A stretch of DNA of 37,522 nt from Pelagibius litoralis (GCA_029287455.1 JARFRB010000138.1:1-37522), one strand, 5' to 3'; shown: positions 26,448-34,334, counted from the stretch's first letter. Notes: generated by a model from the sequence alone, not told the origin. Numbers and translations are program-made.

Positions 26448-26456
26448 TATACCAGT
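26446..26456 (-). repeat. Second copy of the 11-bp ACTGGTATAAT element, at the gntR start
   Basis: The plus-strand sequence ATTATACCAGT at 26446-26456 is identical to that at 25674-25684, so the two copies flank gntR in the same orientation. This copy overlaps the ATG of gntR, so it is unlikely to be that gene's own -10 box if ATG 26447 is the start. It fits better as a regulator-binding half-site or as a chance -10-like sequence. Two identical 11-mers in the two control regions are suggestive of shared regulation. Confidence 0.5.
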
Positions 26457-26631
26457 CAAGGTGAACCAAACGGCACCGACACTCAAGGCCCTTTATGCCG
26501 TGCCGCGTGTCGATTGTGATAGACAGGGCTGGTTCTTTAATTTGGAATAGAGGTCCATCTGTCGGGAAGTGCGGTTAAGACCGCGAAAATCAAAACCAGG
26601 CGGAAACGATAGCCGCCAAGGGAGGAAAACC

Positions 26632-27645
26632 ATGAGCCTTAAACCCGCAATCGCGCTGGCCGGGGCGGCCGCGTTTCTGGCGACGGCCGCGGCGGCCGAG
26701 CCGGTCACCCTTCGGATCCAAAATCACTACGGGACCGAGCATCCCATGGGCAAGGCAATTGCCCAGTTCGTCGATGACGTTCAGGTCATGTCCGGCGGCG
26801 ATATCACCATCGAGATGTTCTATGCATCCTCTGTGGTGGCGACGACGGAAACCTTCGACGCCGCCATCAGCGGCATTCTCGATTGCGACATGACCGGCGG
26901 CGCCTATCAGACCGGCAAGAACCCGGCCTTCCAGTTCGTCGGCGACATCATGGGCGGCTATGACACACCCTGGCAGCAGTATAGCTGGTTCCACTATGGC
27001 GGCGGCAACGATGCCGCGCAGAAACTCTATGGCGATCAGAACATGTACTTGGTCGGCTGGACGATCTACGGTCAGGAATCATTGTCGTCCTCGCGCCCGA
27101 TCGCAGGTTTCGATGATCTCAAAGGCTGGAAGTTCCGCTCCCCGCCGGGCATGGAGACCGAGATCTTCGAAGAGCTTGGTGCCTCGCCGATCGTCATGGA
27201 CTTCACGGAAATCTTCACCGCTCTGGAAACCGGCATCATCGACGGCGCCGATGCCTCGGGCCTGAACAACAACGTTGGCCTCGGCCTCTACGACATCGTC
27301 AAGCACGCGACCTATCCTGGCTTCCACTCGATGCCGTCCGACCACTTGGCCTGCAACCTCGACGTCTGGAACAGCCTGACCGACCAGCAGCGCCGCATCA
27401 TCGACACGGCCATGCAGAAGCTGGGTTTCCAGGTCGCCCTGGCGAACGAAAAGCTTAATGCCGAAGCCGCGGCGAAGCTGCAGGCCGAAGGTGTGACGCT
27501 CTACGACTGGTCGCCGGAAGATCGCGCGACCTTCCGGGCCGCCGCACAGTCCGCTTGGGAGCGTTGGGCCGAGAAGAACGACGAAACCCGTGACCTGGTC
27601 GAGAGCCACAAGGCCTACATGAAACAACTCGGCATTATCGAGTAG
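26632..27645 (+). CDS. dctP: TRAP transporter substrate-binding protein (DctP family)
   Basis: A 337-residue periplasmic binding protein. The N-terminal signal peptide is about 23 residues (MSLKPAIALAGAAAFLATAA), with a cleavage site around AAA-AEP. The body has the DctP-family order: LRIQNHYGTEHPMGKAIAQF, later FDDLKGWKFRSPPGM, and FTALETGIIDGAD. TRAP binding proteins deliver organic acids or other solutes to the DctQM membrane unit. ATG 26632 is preceded by GGGAGGAAAACC. The gene is divergent from gntR and heads the plus-strand operon. Given the downstream enzymes, a cyclitol, inosose or sugar acid is a fair guess for the solute, though TRAP systems usually carry carboxylates. Confidence 0.93.
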   Translation: MSLKPAIALAGAAAFLATAAAAEPVTLRIQNHYGTEHPMGKAIAQFVDDVQVMSGGDITIEMFYASSVVATTETFDAAISGILDCDMTGGAYQTGKNPAFQFVGDIMGGYDTPWQQYSWFHYGGGNDAAQKLYGDQNMYLVGWTIYGQESLSSSRPIAGFDDLKGWKFRSPPGMETEIFEELGASPIVMDFTEIFTALETGIIDGADASGLNNNVGLGLYDIVKHATYPGFHSMPSDHLACNLDVWNSLTDQQRRIIDTAMQKLGFQVALANEKLNAEAAAKLQAEGVTLYDWSPEDRATFRAAAQSAWERWAEKNDETRDLVESHKAYMKQLGIIE

Positions 27646-27663
27646 GCCCCTCGGGATCTTCCG

Positions 27664-27718
27664 CGATCCGAAGACTTGAAGAGGTGAGCCCCAACTCGTG
27701 GGGCTCACCTCCGGATCG
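27664..27718 (+). terminator. Large hairpin between dctP and dctQ, probable attenuator or mRNA-stabilising structure
   Basis: GAGGTGAGCCCC (27681-27692) and GGGGCTCACCTC (27700-27711) form a perfect 12-bp stem around a seven-base loop. CGATCCG (27664-27670) and CGGATCG (27712-27718) can add an outer seven-bp stem with a one-sided ten-base bulge. No T run follows, so full termination is doubtful. Such hairpins after a binding-protein gene commonly raise its expression over the membrane genes. Confidence 0.7.
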
Positions 27719-27756
27719 ACGGGTCACAGACACGCAAGGGCTTGGGGGAGTGCGGC

Positions 27757-28563
27757 ATGAGCTCGGACAGCTTGTGGCTGGGGCCGCTCAAACAACCGGT
27801 TCGGATCGCCACCCTGGCGTTCTCGGCGGTCGCCGCGGTCACCTATGTTTGGCTCTTCGTGAACACCCTCGTTTTCGAGGATGCCATCGACATGTTCGAC
27901 ATGATCCGGCCCGAAGGCCGGATTATCGTCTGGACGATGCTGATCTCCCTGTCGGGCGCGATCCTTTTCGCGTCGATTTACTTCTCGGACCAGAAGGGGG
28001 CCATTGAGGCACCGCCGGACGGGTTCTTCGACATCATTTCCCTGATCACCTCGCGCATGGCGATGATCATGATCGCCTTGATCGTGATCGTCATGTTCTA
28101 CGAGGTTGTCTCCCGCTACGTCTTCTCCAGGCCCACTCTGTGGGCGAACGAGTTGTCGCTGTGGATCGCGGGCTTCGTCTTCCTCTTCGCGGGCCAGTAC
28201 GCGATGCAGCAGCGCAGCCATATCCGCATCTACGTGATCTACGACATGATGCCGCGCTGGATGCAAAAGACCGCGGACGTCATCTCGCTAACTTTGCTTC
28301 TCTGCTTCACCTTCGCGCTGGTGTGGGGCGGCTATTCCGACGCTATGCGGCGCATGCTTAGGATGGAGACCTTCGGCACGGCGTGGGACCCCCCGCTTCC
28401 CGGCACCCTGAAGCCCGCCATTCTGATCATCATCGTGCTGGTTGCGATTCAGGCTGTTTCCAACTTGATCGCCGATTGGAACAAGAAGCCCGAACATCAT
28501 TCTCCCCTCGACGAAATCGACGAGACGGAGATCAAAAACATCCGCCGGACGCTGGAGGAATAA
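27757..28563 (+). CDS. dctQ: TRAP transporter small permease, enlarged (DctQ family)
   Basis: A 268-residue membrane protein, longer than typical DctQ (about 160-200). The C-terminal part, from about residue 95, has the usual four-span DctQ pattern, with FYEVVSRYVFSRPTLWANEL containing the conserved Arg-Tyr-Val-Phe and Trp-Ala-Asn-Glu. The first 90 residues add two more hydrophobic segments and a charged loop. The C-terminal tail is acidic and hydrophilic. ATG 27757 has GGGGGAG six bases upstream. It pairs with the DctM gene four bases downstream; that protein is also larger than usual, so this is a long-form TRAP permease. Confidence 0.88.
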   Translation: MSSDSLWLGPLKQPVRIATLAFSAVAAVTYVWLFVNTLVFEDAIDMFDMIRPEGRIIVWTMLISLSGAILFASIYFSDQKGAIEAPPDGFFDIISLITSRMAMIMIALIVIVMFYEVVSRYVFSRPTLWANELSLWIAGFVFLFAGQYAMQQRSHIRIYVIYDMMPRWMQKTADVISLTLLLCFTFALVWGGYSDAMRRMLRMETFGTAWDPPLPGTLKPAILIIIVLVAIQAVSNLIADWNKKPEHHSPLDEIDETEIKNIRRTLEE

Positions 28564-28567
28564 CACC

Positions 28568-30196
28568 ATGGAATTCCTCGAGCTCTTCGCATGGATGAAA
28601 GTGCCGGACATCGCGACGCTTAGCGTCATTCTGCTGCTTGCGATGTTCGTGCTGCTTGCGATCGGCATGCCGCTCGGCTTTGCCTCCGCCTTCCTGGCGA
28701 TCGTGGTGCTGGTCATGAAGTTCGGGCCGGAGCTGCTGTTCAGCCGTTTCGGACACGGGCCGCTTTCAGTGGTGGGCCAGGCGGTCTACCGACAAATGAC
28801 GAACTATGTCCTGATATCGGTGCCTTTGTTCATATTCATGGCGGCCCTGCTGGAACGCTGCGGCATCGCCAAGGACATGTACAACTCCCTGAATATTTGG
28901 CTCAGCCGGACGCGCGGGGGAATCGCCATCGTCACCTCCATCATGGCGGTGATCATGGCGGCCATGTCGGGGATCATCGGTGGCGAAGTGGTGTTGCTCG
29001 GGCTAATCGCCCTGCCGCAAATGCTGCGCCTCGGCTACAATCAGAACCTCGCAATCGGGACGATCTGCGCGTCGGGCTCGCTGGGAACCATGATCCCGCC
29101 TTCGATCGTCTTGATTTTCTACGGGCTGGTAACGGAGACCTCGATCAAGGCCTTGTTCACGGCCGCCTTCCTGCCCGGCTTCATGCTCGCGTCCTTCATC
29201 ATCATCTACATCCTTGTGCGGACCAACCTGAACCCAAGTCTGGCGCCGCTGCCGGAAGAAGATCCCGACGCACCGAGGGGCAAAGAGAAGTTTCTCCTGT
29301 TCGTCGGCTTTCTATCGCGTTTTGCCTTGTGGGTGACCGGTTTCCTGGCGCTGCGCGCCATCTTCTTCACCATCACCGGCGATAACAAGGTTCAGGAAGG
29401 CGTCGAACCGATTGCGCTGGGCATGGTGAGCGACATTCCCTACATCGTCGCAGCCTTCGCCATAGCGCTTGGGCTAATCTTCGGCGTTGTCGGGCGCGAG
29501 CGGACGAGCAAGGGCTGGCAACTGGGCAAGGGTTTGGTGGCGCCAATCGTCGTAATCGGCGTTGTCCTGGGCTCGATCTACATGGGGATCACGGGCATCA
29601 CCGAGGCCGCCGGGATGGGTGTTGTCGCGGTTTTCGTCATTGGCGTCCTGCGGCGCGAGATGACCTTCGAGATCGTCTGGGACAGCCTGATGCGCACCCT
29701 GAAGTCCACGGGGACTATCATCTGGGTGACGATCGGTGCGGCGTCGCTGGCCGCCGCCTATACGCTGGCGGGCGGCCCAACCTACGTGGCGAACACCATC
29801 GTCTCGGCCGAGTTGCCCACCATGGGCATCATTCTGGTCATGATGCTGATCTTCCTGATCATGGGCATGTTCATGGATTGGATTGGCATCGTGCTGCTGA
29901 TCATGCCGGTGTTCCTGCCCATCGTGCTGAAGCTTCCGCCCGAGGAAATCGGCTTCCTGGGCACGTTGGATCCGAAGCTGGTGGCCATCTGGTTCGGCGT
30001 GGTGTTCTGCATGAACATGCAGGTCAGCTTCCTATCCCCGCCCTTCGGGCCCGCGGCGTTCTATTTGAAATCCGTGGCTCCACCGCACATCACCTTGACG
30101 GCGATTTTCAGGGGCTTCCTGCCCTTCATCGTTCTGCAGATAATGGCGCTGTCGGTGCTTCTGATCTGGCCATCGATCGTGACCTTATTCTTGTAG
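28568..30196 (+). CDS. dctM: TRAP transporter large permease, long form (DctM family)
   Basis: A 542-residue membrane protein of the DctM family, which is the sodium-coupled transport channel. The family's usual length is about 425. The N-terminal half shows the typical SIMAVIMAAMSGIIGGEVVL and GTICASGSLGTMIPPSIVLI segments. A block of about 100 residues (near 225-330), with a charged loop and extra membrane segments, separates the halves. The C-terminal half resumes with YTLAGGPTYVANTIV and the usual terminal spans (MGMFMDWIGIVLLIMPVFLP). The start ATG 28568 has GGAGGAATAACACC upstream. The gene is followed by the Gfo/Idh/MocA dehydrogenase gene after 21 bases. The extended form suggests a specialised or larger substrate. 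Confidence 0.9.
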   Translation: MEFLELFAWMKVPDIATLSVILLLAMFVLLAIGMPLGFASAFLAIVVLVMKFGPELLFSRFGHGPLSVVGQAVYRQMTNYVLISVPLFIFMAALLERCGIAKDMYNSLNIWLSRTRGGIAIVTSIMAVIMAAMSGIIGGEVVLLGLIALPQMLRLGYNQNLAIGTICASGSLGTMIPPSIVLIFYGLVTETSIKALFTAAFLPGFMLASFIIIYILVRTNLNPSLAPLPEEDPDAPRGKEKFLLFVGFLSRFALWVTGFLALRAIFFTITGDNKVQEGVEPIALGMVSDIPYIVAAFAIALGLIFGVVGRERTSKGWQLGKGLVAPIVVIGVVLGSIYMGITGITEAAGMGVVAVFVIGVLRREMTFEIVWDSLMRTLKSTGTIIWVTIGAASLAAAYTLAGGPTYVANTIVSAELPTMGIILVMMLIFLIMGMFMDWIGIVLLIMPVFLPIVLKLPPEEIGFLGTLDPKLVAIWFGVVFCMNMQVSFLSPPFGPAAFYLKSVAPPHITLTAIFRGFLPFIVLQIMALSVLLIWPSIVTLFL

Positions 30197-30217
30197 GCTG
30201 CCGAGTATGTTGAGCGG

Positions 30218-31369
30218 ATGCGCAAGTTTCGAGTGGGCCTGATCGGTTGCGGGCGAATCAGCGATATCTACCTCAAGAACTGCGCGACCTTCGAATTGCT
30301 GGAGGTCGCCGCCTGCGCAAGCCTCGACATGGAGGAAAGCCGTGCAAAGGCCGCGCAATACGGCATCCCCAAGGCCTGCACGCCGGATGAGATCTTCGCC
30401 GACCCGTCTATCGAGGCGGTGCTGAACCTCACCATACCGGCGGCGCACTACGAGATCAGCCGCGGCGCGCTTGAGGCGGGAAAACACGTCTATTCGGAAA
30501 AGCCGTTCGTCACCGATCTGGGCGACGGGCGCGCCCTCATGGCACTCGCCGCCGAAAGGGGCCTGACCATTGGCAACGCGCCCGATACCTTTCTTGGGGG
30601 GCGCTGGCAAACGCTACGCAAGCTATTGGACCAGGGAGTGATCGGCGCGCCAACGGGCGTTTGCGCCTTCGTGCCCACACACGGCACCGAACGCCATAAC
30701 CCGAACCCCGATTTCTACTATCGGGCCGGCGGTGGCCCGCTGCTGGATCTGGGGCCGTACTACTTGACGGCCATGGTCTTCTGCCTCGGCCCCATGGCGC
30801 GGGTCGCGGGCTTGTCCCGTCGAACCTTCGACCATCGAATGATCGAGAACGGCCCGCGGCATGGTACCATGATGCCGGTCGAGGTCGATACGCACTGCCT
30901 GAGCCTGATCGAGTTCGACAGCGGCGCTATCGGCCAGATGATGGTGAGTTTCGATGTTTGGGATAGCGAAACTCCCCGCTTCGAGATTTACGGCGAAGAG
31001 GGCACGATCTGCATAGCCGACCCGGACCCCGTGCATGGTGCCAACATCTTTCAGGGCGAAGTGTGGTACCGCACGCGCGAGACCGCACGCTGGACGCACC
31101 AGCCGCGCCCCACCGGACGCGCGGCTTGGCAGATCGCCGAAAACACCCATGGGTTCAATTACGACGCAAGAGGGCTCGGCCTCCTCGACCTCGCCTACGC
31201 CGTGCGCGAGGGACGGCCGCCACGGGCAAGCGGCGAGATGGCTTTTCATGTTTACGAAGCGATGGAGGCTATGCTTGCCTCACCGGGGCTCGGCCGGTTC
31301 GTCGAGCTCCAAAGCCGCTGTACCCGGCCCGATCCCTTACCGGAGACCTTTCCCAAAGGCAGGGACTGA
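30218..31369 (+). CDS. Gfo/Idh/MocA-family oxidoreductase, first copy
   Basis: A 383-residue NAD(P)-dependent dehydrogenase. GCGRIS at residues 10-15 is the Rossmann motif, and SEKPF at about 93-97 contains the catalytic lysine. A further histidine in the C-terminal domain (DTHCL) is in the region of the substrate pocket. Relatives oxidise inositol (IolG), glucose-fructose or other polyols and sugars. The start ATG 30218 has only a weak ribosome binding site; it is 21 bases after dctM. The stop overlaps the next start as ATGA-like TGATG, so it is coupled to the 218-residue protein. It may supply the IolG step before IolE/IolD, but the family is too broad to fix substrate. A second, diverged member follows at 32036. 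Confidence 0.9.
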   Translation: MRKFRVGLIGCGRISDIYLKNCATFELLEVAACASLDMEESRAKAAQYGIPKACTPDEIFADPSIEAVLNLTIPAAHYEISRGALEAGKHVYSEKPFVTDLGDGRALMALAAERGLTIGNAPDTFLGGRWQTLRKLLDQGVIGAPTGVCAFVPTHGTERHNPNPDFYYRAGGGPLLDLGPYYLTAMVFCLGPMARVAGLSRRTFDHRMIENGPRHGTMMPVEVDTHCLSLIEFDSGAIGQMMVSFDVWDSETPRFEIYGEEGTICIADPDPVHGANIFQGEVWYRTRETARWTHQPRPTGRAAWQIAENTHGFNYDARGLGLLDLAYAVREGRPPRASGEMAFHVYEAMEAMLASPGLGRFVELQSRCTRPDPLPETFPKGRD

Positions 31370-32025
31370 TGCCAATCGAAACCCTCGATATCGCCGAACC
31401 CTTTTTCACGATCCGAATTATCAGGGACGAGCCGGCCTATCAGGTGTCGGGCAAGGTGATCCTCTTGAACCTGTCCGAAACGCCAATCGCTATCCGTCAA
31501 CAAAGCCTTGGGCATTTGCAGTCGGTTATCGTCGCGGATGTGGAACTCGGCGGCCTGAACCATGCCGTCATTGTCGAGCGTTTCGCGGACTATCCGGACG
31601 AGGCTGCGCTCTTCGACCAGGTCAAAAAGATCTGGCCCTCGGCCTTCGACGTACGCGGCGAGGAACGCCTGCGCGGCATCAGCCACTACATGTCGCCGAA
31701 GGTTTGGATCGGGCAGTACGGCTTCACCCTGTATCACTCGGGCTCCGTGCCGCTCAACGTCGGCCTTCATCGCGATCATGCCTTCTGCCCGGTCCCCGGC
31801 TTTCGTGAAGTGCACACCCAGATCGTCGGCTTCGGAAAGATGCAGCAGTGCCGCGAGCAAGACGTCTCGACGCTCTACCTGGAGGAGCCGATGGCTCCCG
31901 GCACCACCCACCGCCCAATGTACGACGCCCAAGGCAGTTATCCCTGGCACCAGTTCGAGACGATCACGCCGTCGATCTTCATGGCGGTCGAAATATTGCC
32001 GGAAGGCGCCACTCCGCCCGATTGA
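31369..32025 (+). CDS. Unrecognised 218-residue protein, possible beta-rich or cupin-like fold
   Basis: I do not recognise this family. ATG 31369 overlaps the previous stop (TGATG), and the next dehydrogenase starts ten bases after its end, so it is firmly in the operon. The protein has no signal peptide or membrane segment. The C-terminal half is rich in possible metal ligands: His134, Asp136 and His137 in LHRDHAF, His149 in VHTQI, His181 and His194. Together with alternating beta-strand-like stretches, this allows a cupin or other beta-barrel metalloprotein, but no standard cupin motif is visible. Placed between two Gfo/Idh/MocA enzymes, it could isomerise or hydrolyse a cyclic intermediate, possibly doing the work of IolB or a lactonase. 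This is speculation. Codon use and GC content match the neighbours. Confidence 0.8.
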   Translation: MPIETLDIAEPFFTIRIIRDEPAYQVSGKVILLNLSETPIAIRQQSLGHLQSVIVADVELGGLNHAVIVERFADYPDEAALFDQVKKIWPSAFDVRGEERLRGISHYMSPKVWIGQYGFTLYHSGSVPLNVGLHRDHAFCPVPGFREVHTQIVGFGKMQQCREQDVSTLYLEEPMAPGTTHRPMYDAQGSYPWHQFETITPSIFMAVEILPEGATPPD

Positions 32026-32035
32026 GGAACAACAG

Positions 32036-33226
32036 ATGACCGAAACGCTGCTTCCGGCAGGCTTCGATTTCGAGGGGCCGTTTCCCAGGCTATCGCGACG
32101 GCTTCGCCTCGGCGTGGTTGGCGGCGGCCGGATCGCGGCCACCCAGGCCATGGCCGCGCGCTTGAGCGACCGCTGGGATGTGGTGGCCGGGGCGCTGTCC
32201 TCCGATCCCGAGAAAGCGCGGGCGAAAAGCGCGGCGTTCTATCTCGCGCCGGAGCGCGCCTACGCGTCCTTCTTCGAGATGGCGGAAACCGAGGCGGCGC
32301 GCGCCGACGGTGTCGATGCCGTGATGATCACCACCCCCAACCATTTGCATCATTCCGCCGCGCAGGCGTTTTTGGATGCGGGCATCGACGTGCTTTGCGA
32401 CAAACCGCTCACCAACGAGATGGAGGAGGCGGAGGATCTCGTCCGCCGCACCGCCCAGTCGGGCCGTATCTTCGGCGTCTCCTACGTCATGTCCTGCTTT
32501 CCGATGGTGCGCCAAGCGCGCGAAATCCTGGCCAGCGGGGCGCGCGGCCGGATCAACCAAATTCACGTGGAGTTCATGCAGGACTGGATGATCCCGGAAG
32601 GCGCCCATGACGCGCCTCACGTCAAATGGCGTCTGGATCCCAGGATTTCAGGCCCCACGAGCTGCACCAGCGATATCGGAACCCATGCCGCGCATCTCGC
32701 CGGCTTCGTTTCCGGCTTGCGTATGAGCGACCTTAGGGCAGATTTTTACGTTTGTGGCGCGCCTAAGGAACTCGAGGATACCGTGTTCATGTCAACCCGG
32801 TACGAGGGCGAGGTGCCCGGCACGCTGATGGCAACACGCCTCGCACCGGGTAACCGGGGGGGACTGCGCCTGCGCGTCTTTGGCTCCGAGGCAGGCCTCG
32901 AGTGGGATATGGAGAATGCCGAGCGGTTGAAGCTGAACCGTTTCGGCGAACCCGACCAGATCATCAGCCGTGGCCACGGCCATGGCGTTTCGCCCCGGAC
33001 CGAGCGCTTCGTCCGGACCGGACGCGGCTTCCCGGAAGGCCTGATCGAAGCCTGGGCAAACCTCTACACGGAATTCGCCTTGGCCGTCGCCGCGCGCAAG
33101 GACGGATTGAAGGCGCCAGCGGATTGGCTTGGCCTGCCCGGTGTGGAGGATGGCGCCGAGGGGGTGCGATTCATCCACGCCGCCGTTCGCTCGCATCGCG
33201 CAGGCGGGCGCTGGGAATCGATCTAG
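32036..33226 (+). CDS. Gfo/Idh/MocA-family oxidoreductase, second copy
   Basis: A 396-residue dehydrogenase with a 20-residue N-terminal extension before the Rossmann motif GGGRIA at 29-34. CDKPL at 121-125 holds the catalytic lysine, and the C-terminal domain has SDIGTHAAHLAGFV, with His in the usual place for the substrate-site histidine. ATG 32036 has GAGGA seven bases upstream and follows the 218-residue protein by ten bases. It is distantly related to the copy at 30218; both are in one operon, so they may act on two successive hydroxyl groups or in a epimerisation by oxidation and reduction. The gene's TAG stop overlaps that of the facing oxygenase gene. Confidence 0.92.
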   Translation: MTETLLPAGFDFEGPFPRLSRRLRLGVVGGGRIAATQAMAARLSDRWDVVAGALSSDPEKARAKSAAFYLAPERAYASFFEMAETEAARADGVDAVMITTPNHLHHSAAQAFLDAGIDVLCDKPLTNEMEEAEDLVRRTAQSGRIFGVSYVMSCFPMVRQAREILASGARGRINQIHVEFMQDWMIPEGAHDAPHVKWRLDPRISGPTSCTSDIGTHAAHLAGFVSGLRMSDLRADFYVCGAPKELEDTVFMSTRYEGEVPGTLMATRLAPGNRGGLRLRVFGSEAGLEWDMENAERLKLNRFGEPDQIISRGHGHGVSPRTERFVRTGRGFPEGLIEAWANLYTEFALAVAARKDGLKAPADWLGLPGVEDGAEGVRFIHAAVRSHRAGGRWESI

Positions 33227-34122
33227 CGCGGATTCAGGCGATCGAAGGACCGCGCGCTTAGCCCGGTCTGCACCTCGTAGATCGAGCCGTTCTCCGGCGG
33301 CTGCGGTTGAGGGACGCGCACGGGAACGTCGCTAAGCCTGGGCCGCAAGGTCGGCTCCCCGCACAGCATCAAGGAGTCGAAGGTTTCCATGTCCATGTAG
33401 CTTGTCATGGACCCCATGACCGGAAAGGCGTCGGCGGCCGCCATCTCATAGAGAAGCAAGCGGCGGTCGCGGGCCGAGGTATTAAGTGCCGACCCGTGCA
33501 CGAGCCTGACGTGATGTAAGGAGATCGTGCCCGCCGGTCCGACCAAGGGAACCGCGTCCTCGAGATCGAGGCCATCCCGCCGGGCATCCAGCGCCCCAAC
33601 GAAAACATTCCGCGCGTGATGGTCGTAAAGCGGCCCGGCGTGGGACCCCGGGATTGCCATCAACGGCCCGTTCTCGATCTCCATATCATCTATGAAAACG
33701 CCAACGGCAAGCAGGTCGTCGTTGGTATGCGGATAGAAGGCGAAGTCCTGGTGCCACTCGACGGCGGCCCCATAGCCGGCGGATTTCATGTTGAGCTTGG
33801 TGCCATGCAGCCGGACATCGGGGCCCAGCAGATCACGGACGGGTGCGAGAATGTGTTCGGATCGCATCAAATCCGCGACGCCGTCGCTGAGAGCATGGGG
33901 GCGCTTGATTCGGCGCACCTTGGGATCATCTGGCCTGTGACTGTCTTCCAGATCGATCCGGTCGTTGGAAGCCTCGAGCCCCCGCGCCTCCTCGACGATG
34001 CGAGCAATCTCGGCGCGCAGCCCTTCGACGACCTCCATTGGGACACGCTCTTCCAGCAAGATGTAGCCCTGCGTCCGGTAGAAGGCGACCTGTTCGGCTG
34101 TCAGGACTTCCCTGTCTCTCAT
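33223..34122 (-). CDS. Phytanoyl-CoA dioxygenase (PhyH)-family 2-oxoglutarate-dependent oxygenase
   Basis: A 299-residue Fe(II)/2-oxoglutarate oxygenase. His124-x-Asp126 in WHQDF and the distal His209 in RLVHGSALNTS form the facial triad. Arg220 or Arg221 is placed to bind the 2-oxoglutarate carboxylate. The N-terminal helix region and the central IDDMEIENGPLMAIPGSH stretch are typical of PhyH/EctD-type enzymes. These hydroxylate small molecules, including CoA esters and compatible solutes. The start ATG 34122 is supported by the short leader before the VAFYRTQGY helix. It is transcribed toward the MocA dehydrogenase gene, and both stops share the palindrome CTAG at 33223-33226. The 245-base gap upstream is shared with the fecR-like gene. 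Substrate unknown. Confidence 0.92.
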   Translation of the reverse strand: MRDREVLTAEQVAFYRTQGYILLEERVPMEVVEGLRAEIARIVEEARGLEASNDRIDLEDSHRPDDPKVRRIKRPHALSDGVADLMRSEHILAPVRDLLGPDVRLHGTKLNMKSAGYGAAVEWHQDFAFYPHTNDDLLAVGVFIDDMEIENGPLMAIPGSHAGPLYDHHARNVFVGALDARRDGLDLEDAVPLVGPAGTISLHHVRLVHGSALNTSARDRRLLLYEMAAADAFPVMGSMTSYMDMETFDSLMLCGEPTLRPRLSDVPVRVPQPQPPENGSIYEVQTGLSARSFDRLNPR

Positions 34123-34322
34123 AGCAAAACCTCCACATCACCGCACGATTGGGCGTCAATGCCCGCTGCCCTGCCGCACGCCGCGCCCCTCTCGCCTTCT
34201 CGGCCCACAAGCTCAAGAGACGCCACGAACTCATCGTGTGTTCGCAGGATGGCAAGATCAACATCTAAACGCGCGATGTCGGGCCGCGGACAAGTTCTAG
34301 ATTGCCGAATCAACTCCTTTGT

Positions 34323-34334
34323 ATTCATATGAAT
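34323..34334. promoter_or_regulatory. 12-bp perfect palindrome in the oxygenase/FecR-domain gene promoter region
   Basis: ATTCATATGAAT is a perfect inverted repeat 33 bases before the start of the FecR-domain gene. TTGCCG at 34302-34307 could be a -35 element, putting the palindrome over the -10 region, where a repressor would act. The gap of 245 bases between 34123 and 34367 otherwise holds no gene I can support. AT content rises near the palindrome. Confidence 0.4.

Noticed and set aside
26446-26456. The second TATAAT-containing repeat as the -10 box of gntR
   Set aside because: It overlaps the likely start codon, so a transcript begun from it would start inside the coding region; it is listed as a repeat or regulator site instead.
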